Below, one piece after another: positions 60,664-64,000 of a stretch of 64,000 bases of DNA. The translations under genes and the position numbers were made by a program. Source of the stretch: Sporomusa acidovorans (GTDB lineage Bacteria > Bacillota > Negativicutes > Sporomusales > Sporomusaceae); contig NZ_FNAM01000005.1 in the NCBI RefSeq assembly GCF_900101845.1, forward strand, positions 102,999 to 166,998. Direction: 5' to 3'. The notes below the pieces were generated by a model. The model was not told the DNA's origin, searched no databases, and saw nothing but the letters and a program-made list of their open reading frames with translations. Position 1 is the first letter of the stretch, and each line of letters opens with the position of its first letter.

Positions 60664-61173
60664 ATGCGAGCAGCAATTCTTTTATCTTTACTATTATGTT
60701 TTTTAATAAGTGGTTGTGGAGAAAACACAAAGCCACCCGAAAATAAGCCGGCTCAAAATTCTCAGCAGGCGGCAGCCGTTCAGGAGAACCAGCAACAATT
60801 AAAGCCGTTTGAAATCATCTATACTGTAACGACTAAGCGGTTTGATAAGGGAACTAATCTTTATGTATTAGTTCAACCTGATGATTACAACACGGATAAC
60901 GCCCAAGAAGATTTACAAGCAATTATCGATAAACTGGTGAAGGAAAAAGGGAGTAAAACATCAGTAGATTTCTTTGATAGTAAGCAGGCTCTAGAAATTT
61001 ATTATCAGAAATGGGTCAAAGGAAAACGCAATCCTTCTCAGGATGAGGACAAGATTTTAGCTGAACATTATGTAGCTGGGTTCAGCGGAGATTTATCAGC
61101 GGGAATGTACAAAAATACACTAACGTATTTTCCACGTAAAAGTGCAAATGCTACTGAGTATAATCCCAAGTAA
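60664..61173 (+). CDS. Lipoprotein of unknown function
   Basis: 169 residues, ATG after GGGGAAGGAG. Lipobox LISGC with Cys at residue 18, so it is lipid-anchored. A Gln/Asn/Pro/Ala-rich linker (about 22-45), then a compact domain with TTKRFDKGTNLYVLVQPDD and SKQALEIYYQKWVKG. Same-strand single gene with its own terminator. No family recognised. Confidence 0.8.
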   Translation: MRAAILLSLLLCFLISGCGENTKPPENKPAQNSQQAAAVQENQQQLKPFEIIYTVTTKRFDKGTNLYVLVQPDDYNTDNAQEDLQAIIDKLVKEKGSKTSVDFFDSKQALEIYYQKWVKGKRNPSQDEDKILAEHYVAGFSGDLSAGMYKNTLTYFPRKSANATEYNPK

Positions 61174-61193
61174 CCAGCTGGTTTATTAAAATA

Positions 61194-61230
61194 AAAGCCT
61201 CGATATGAGTCAGAATATCGAGGCTTTGCT
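61194..61230 (+). terminator. Terminator of lipoprotein gene
   Basis: AAAGCCTCGATAT / ATATCGAGGCTTT, perfect 13-bp arms, 8-nt loop. Confidence 0.8.
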
Positions 61231-61501
61231 AATGTACTACTGATCATTATTTAGGTTCAATTAGTTTTGCCTACAGCAGATATAGGACATCTTAGTGCCG
61301 GATGGTGTCGCTATGAGTTATCTGATGTTACCCAGTACTTCATTGTCACATGGTTTCCGAACTTTATGGCAAAATATATGGAAATAGCTGACAATTTCCC
61401 GGGAAATTTGCGCCTTGCTATGAATTGTCAGTGGTTTTTAATTTCCTGTATGCAAATGTTGCCGCGCTTTACTAAATGAAAATAGCAGGGGTGATGTAAA
61501 A

Positions 61502-61627
61502 ATGAGCTTTGCAGGGATTGCCCGGGAAAAGTCGTTTGCCAAAGGACGATATAAGAATGTAAAGCAGTATGCGGTTTTGCGGGCGGACAGAGAGAAGCGG
61601 TATACTTTTGCGGCTGACGTAGAATGA
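61502..61627 (+). CDS. Short basic ORF upstream of the ClbS-like remnant
   Basis: 41 codons, ATG after AGGGGTGATG. Lys/Arg-rich (AREKSFAKGRYKNVKQYAVL). It may be a remnant of a larger gene, since the frame before it is closed. No function known. Confidence 0.35.
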   Translation: MSFAGIAREKSFAKGRYKNVKQYAVLRADREKRYTFAADVE

Positions 61628-61642
61628 AATGAGGTGCTAAAA

Positions 61643-62188
61643 TTGCAAGAATACGAGAGTAAGGAAGCGCTGCTTGCTGCCATTCAAAAGACATACCACC
61701 TATTTGACAAAGAGTTTGATGCGGTTCCTGATAATAAAATACATGTCCGTCTCGAAGAAGTGGATAAAACCCCACAGGAGATGCTTGCCTATCAGCTTGG
61801 TTAGTTAAAGCTTGTTAGGGGATGGGAAAAGGATGAATTGGCCGGCAGAAAAGTCGTTACTCCTTCTCCTGACTACAAGTGGAATCAGTTGGGAGCGCTT
61901 TACCAACAGTTTTACGCAGAATACCGCGGATACTCGTTAACAGAATTACGAACTCTGTTTAGAGGCGCTATGGGAGAGTGGTGTAACTGGATTGAGCAAT
62001 TGAGTGATGAGGAACTCTTTACACCGAATGTACGTAAGTGGACAGTAACAGATGCAAATTGGCCGTTGTGGAAATGGGTGCATATCAATTCGGTAGCACC
62101 GTTTAAGAGTTTTCGTGCTAAGCTTAGAAAGTGGAAAAAGCACGTTTGTACGTGTCGTCTCAATTTAAAGCGGGGAGCCGGTGGGTAA
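61643..62188 (+). pseudogene. ClbS/DfsB-family four-helix protein interrupted by one amber codon
   Basis: A single frame from TTG at 61643 (GAGGTGCTAAAA upstream) to 62188 is broken only by TAG at 61802-61804. Before it: LQEYESKEALLAAIQKTYHL ... EMLAYQLG. After it: LKLVRGWEKDELAGRKVVTP and DYKWNQLGALYQQFYAEYRG, ending WVHINSVAPFKSFRAKLRKW. These are the conserved parts of DfsB/ClbS (DUF1706) proteins. Relatives have Trp at the TAG position (LGW), so TGG to TAG is the simplest change. Some family members protect DNA from colibactin-type damage. Confidence 0.85.
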
Positions 62189-62224
62189 ATATTACTCATG
62201 AATAAATGAATATAAAAAACGGAG

Positions 62225-62265
62225 AAACCCTCATGCTAAGTAATTTCTTAGACATGAGGGTTTTC
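62225..62265. terminator. Bidirectional terminator
   Basis: Stem AAACCCTCATG / CATGAGGGTTT extended by CTAAG / CTTAG, between the ClbS-like remnant and the convergent cfa gene. Confidence 0.8.
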
Positions 62266-62331
62266 TATTGTAAAAACAAAAGCCATAACTAGGCTGGACT
62301 GCAGAACATTGGGAAATTCGCCAAGATTTAT

Positions 62332-63504
62332 TTATTCCGCGTATACATGATCAAAGGTAAGGGCAATATGGTTATTTAAGTTTTTAGTAAATAATAATTG
62401 GTAGATATCAAGACCGGATACCCGGAAAGCGGCGGCACAACCGCGTAAATACAGACTCCACATCCGGATGAAGCGTTCATCATATTTCTCCCTGATTTTA
62501 GCCAGATTTTCTTTGAAATTCTCATACCAACGCTCCAATGTCAAGGCGTAATGCAGCCGCAGGCTTTCGGCATGAAGCAAGTGGAGATCCTGTTTAGGTG
62601 AGAGCCAGATCGTTTCGCGCAAGGAAGGAACATAGCCGCCGGGAAAAATGTATTTTCCCATCCAGGAATTTGTCGTTGTTTCAAACATTCCCGTTATTGT
62701 ATGTAACAGAAACATGCCGCCCGGTGCCATAAGTTCCGTAACTTTGTGTAAATACTTCGCTAAGTTGTCTTGGCCTACATGTTCAAACATGCCTACACTG
62801 ACGACTTTGTCAAAATGCATTTTCGCAGGGGCGAAATCCTGATAGCTGGTTAATTGAACACTTGTTGAATCCTGCAGCCCCAGTTTTTCAATTTGTTGCT
62901 TTGTATAATTATATTGTTCTGTGCTTAGCGTAATACCGGTTACGTTCACCTGGTACTGCTGGGCGGCACGCAGAATAAGTCCGCCCCAGCCGCTGCCAAT
63001 GTCGAGAAGCGTTTCACCCGGCCGCAGGTTCAATTTTCTTAGTATATGATCAATCTTTTGTAGCTGCGCCTGCTTCAGTGAATCTTGCGGCGTCTTGAAA
63101 TATCCGCACGAATAGCTCATGGTATCATCCAGCCAAAGTGAAAAAAAATCATTGCCTAAGTCATAGTGATGCTCAATATTTTTTTGCTCTGTGCGGGGAG
63201 TGACGCCGCTCTCTGTGGTGGCAGCCGTCTCTTCTACCGGCGGCAGAAAGGTGTTGAGGGACATGCAGCGAATTAATTCATCTATTGAACCTTCAATATC
63301 GATCGTTCCGTCCATATAGGCTTCGCCTAACATGAGGATAATGTCGTTGGACGAAGTGTCTATTTTGGGCTCTTTGTTAAAAATTATTGTAAAAGACGGG
63401 GGATCATTTCCGTAGTCTTTTTGTTCACCATCCCAAAAGACGACAGAGAATCCTCCCTTTTGCCACTGTTGAAGTAATAATTTTAAAGCAGCTTTTTTAA
63501 ACAT
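62332..63504 (-). CDS. cfa: Cyclopropane-fatty-acyl-phospholipid synthase
   Basis: 390 residues, ATG after AGAGGCG. Adds a methylene from S-adenosylmethionine to unsaturated acyl chains in the membrane. An N-terminal lipid-binding region, then HHYDLGNDFFSLWLDDTMSYSCGYF (read across about 112-136), the SAM site LLDIGSGWGGLILRAA (about 165), VSVGMFEHVGQDN, and FPGGYVPSL. Normal length for the family. Helps membranes resist acid and stress. Confidence 0.93.
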   Translation of the reverse strand: MFKKAALKLLLQQWQKGGFSVVFWDGEQKDYGNDPPSFTIIFNKEPKIDTSSNDIILMLGEAYMDGTIDIEGSIDELIRCMSLNTFLPPVEETAATTESGVTPRTEQKNIEHHYDLGNDFFSLWLDDTMSYSCGYFKTPQDSLKQAQLQKIDHILRKLNLRPGETLLDIGSGWGGLILRAAQQYQVNVTGITLSTEQYNYTKQQIEKLGLQDSTSVQLTSYQDFAPAKMHFDKVVSVGMFEHVGQDNLAKYLHKVTELMAPGGMFLLHTITGMFETTTNSWMGKYIFPGGYVPSLRETIWLSPKQDLHLLHAESLRLHYALTLERWYENFKENLAKIREKYDERFIRMWSLYLRGCAAAFRVSGLDIYQLLFTKNLNNHIALTFDHVYAE

Positions 63505-63866
63505 GGATTTCGCCTCTTTAATCTTTAATCAAATTTATTCAGCCGTCTGAATGTATATTGATTTGTTTGTATCGCTATTTTAAAATTGGTTATAAATTAC
63601 TACATATTAAATTATAAAGGTAATGATTGATAAATAAAAATACATATTATAACATGATAGTATAACTATTCGTATATGTAGGCTCTCGGAAACTTAGTAC
63701 CATATAGTAGGATTTTGAGGGTATTGAGTAGCAAAATCAGAAGTAAATTAGCAAAAACAAGGGATGAGGAAAGGATACGTAAAAAGAGAGCATAGCAAGC
63801 AGACCTAGCCAAATCCTAAAAAAACTAGGCCCAAGGTGTAGAAGTGTAGAGTTAAACGCTTAAGAA
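63505..63866. other. AT-rich gap at right end
   Basis: No gene seen. Contains the cfa promoter region near 63530-63660. A weak inverted repeat (CCTAG ... CTAGG) lies at about 63807-63830. Confidence 0.4.
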
Positions 63867-64000
63867 CTAAGAAATTGCAGGAAAGACTTCCGCCGACCAC
63901 TCCAAAATGAGGGGACGCATATTGATGGCAAGGTGTTTTATCCAGGCATCCATATGTGAACACATGGCAGTGGAATAAGCCCGGAAATACCAATTGCATG
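63867..64000 (-). CDS. Possible C-terminal end of an unrecognised gene (partial)
   Basis: On the minus strand the frame is open from the window edge to TAG at 63867-63869, about 44 codons. The sequence HMDAWIKHLAINMRPLILEW looks protein-like and amphipathic. An overlapping frame (63805-63999) is also open, so the choice is uncertain and no family is recognised. Confidence 0.3.
   Translation of the reverse strand, partial: CNWYFRAYSTAMCSHMDAWIKHLAINMRPLILEWSAEVFPAIS

Noticed and set aside
61267..61479. 70-codon ORF after the lipoprotein
   Set aside because: No proper start or ribosome site, and Cys/Trp-rich random-looking sequence. At most a gene remnant.
61802..61804. Amber codon as pyrrolysine in the ClbS-like gene
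   Set aside because: Relatives have Trp at this place, TGG to TAG is one base change, and no Pyl genes are in the window.

Overview
The window looks like a chromosomal segment of a diderm, spore-forming-type firmicute of the Negativicutes (Sporomusa/Pelosinus-like). The lineage call is an inference. It rests on a porin with an N-terminal S-layer-homology (SLH) domain (50796-52166), an EmrAB-type efflux pair that normally needs an outer membrane, a TonB-C-like protein, and clostridial-style ribosome binding sites.

Layout. (1) 1-30.7 kb is the late half of a prophage. It runs from the end of a DUF927-like replication protein through an iteron-rich gap, an ArpU/RinA-like late regulator and small accessory genes. 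Next come a lambda-type head module (TerS, GpA-type TerL, gpW-like, portal, ClpP-type protease/scaffold, gpD, gpE) and a P2-type contractile tail (sheath, tube, a tail chaperone with a -1 frameshift, tape measure, X, D, V, gp25, U, J, I, fibre). Lysis genes and host-modifying 'morons' follow. The prophage ends near a 3' tRNA fragment (30695-30728) that I read as an attachment site. Integrase and repressor are outside the window. (2) 30.7-32.3 kb is a graveyard of older phage pieces: a frameshifted DNA methyltransferase, a structured-RNA candidate and a truncated terminase-small-like ORF. (3) 32.3-37.2 kb is an AT-rich module: NhaC-family transporter, TyrR-type sigma-54 activator and methionine gamma-lyase. 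Both target genes carry a -24/-12 promoter and tandem TGTAAA-N6-TTTACA-type boxes, so the regulatory circuit can be read from the sequence. A pyruvate:ferredoxin oxidoreductase follows, which could also oxidise the 2-oxobutyrate released by the lyase. (4) 40.9-50.4 kb is an anaerobic respiration cluster: TorD chaperone, polyferredoxin, a Tat-exported DMSO-reductase-like A/B/C set, a second molybdopterin enzyme without a Tat signal, and a remarkable fusion of a four-cluster ferredoxin subunit to a PucR/CdaR-type transcription regulator. (5) 50.8-64 kb holds the Fur-box-linked SLH porin and an AraC regulator, an alpha/beta hydrolase bracketed by inverted repeats, an N-truncated cyanase, and an EmrAB-MarR efflux locus with three matching operators. 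It also has a second MarR gene whose predicted transcript is leaderless, a lipoprotein, a ClbS/DfsB-like gene broken by one amber codon, and a cyclopropane-fatty-acid synthase.

Best candidates for something new are the ferredoxin-PucR fusion (48635-50416), the complete TyrR/sigma-54 methionine-catabolism circuit, the structured RNA at 31907-31997, and the GTGGGTAC iteron field at 559-865. All functional names come from reading motifs and domain order by eye. No database search was run.
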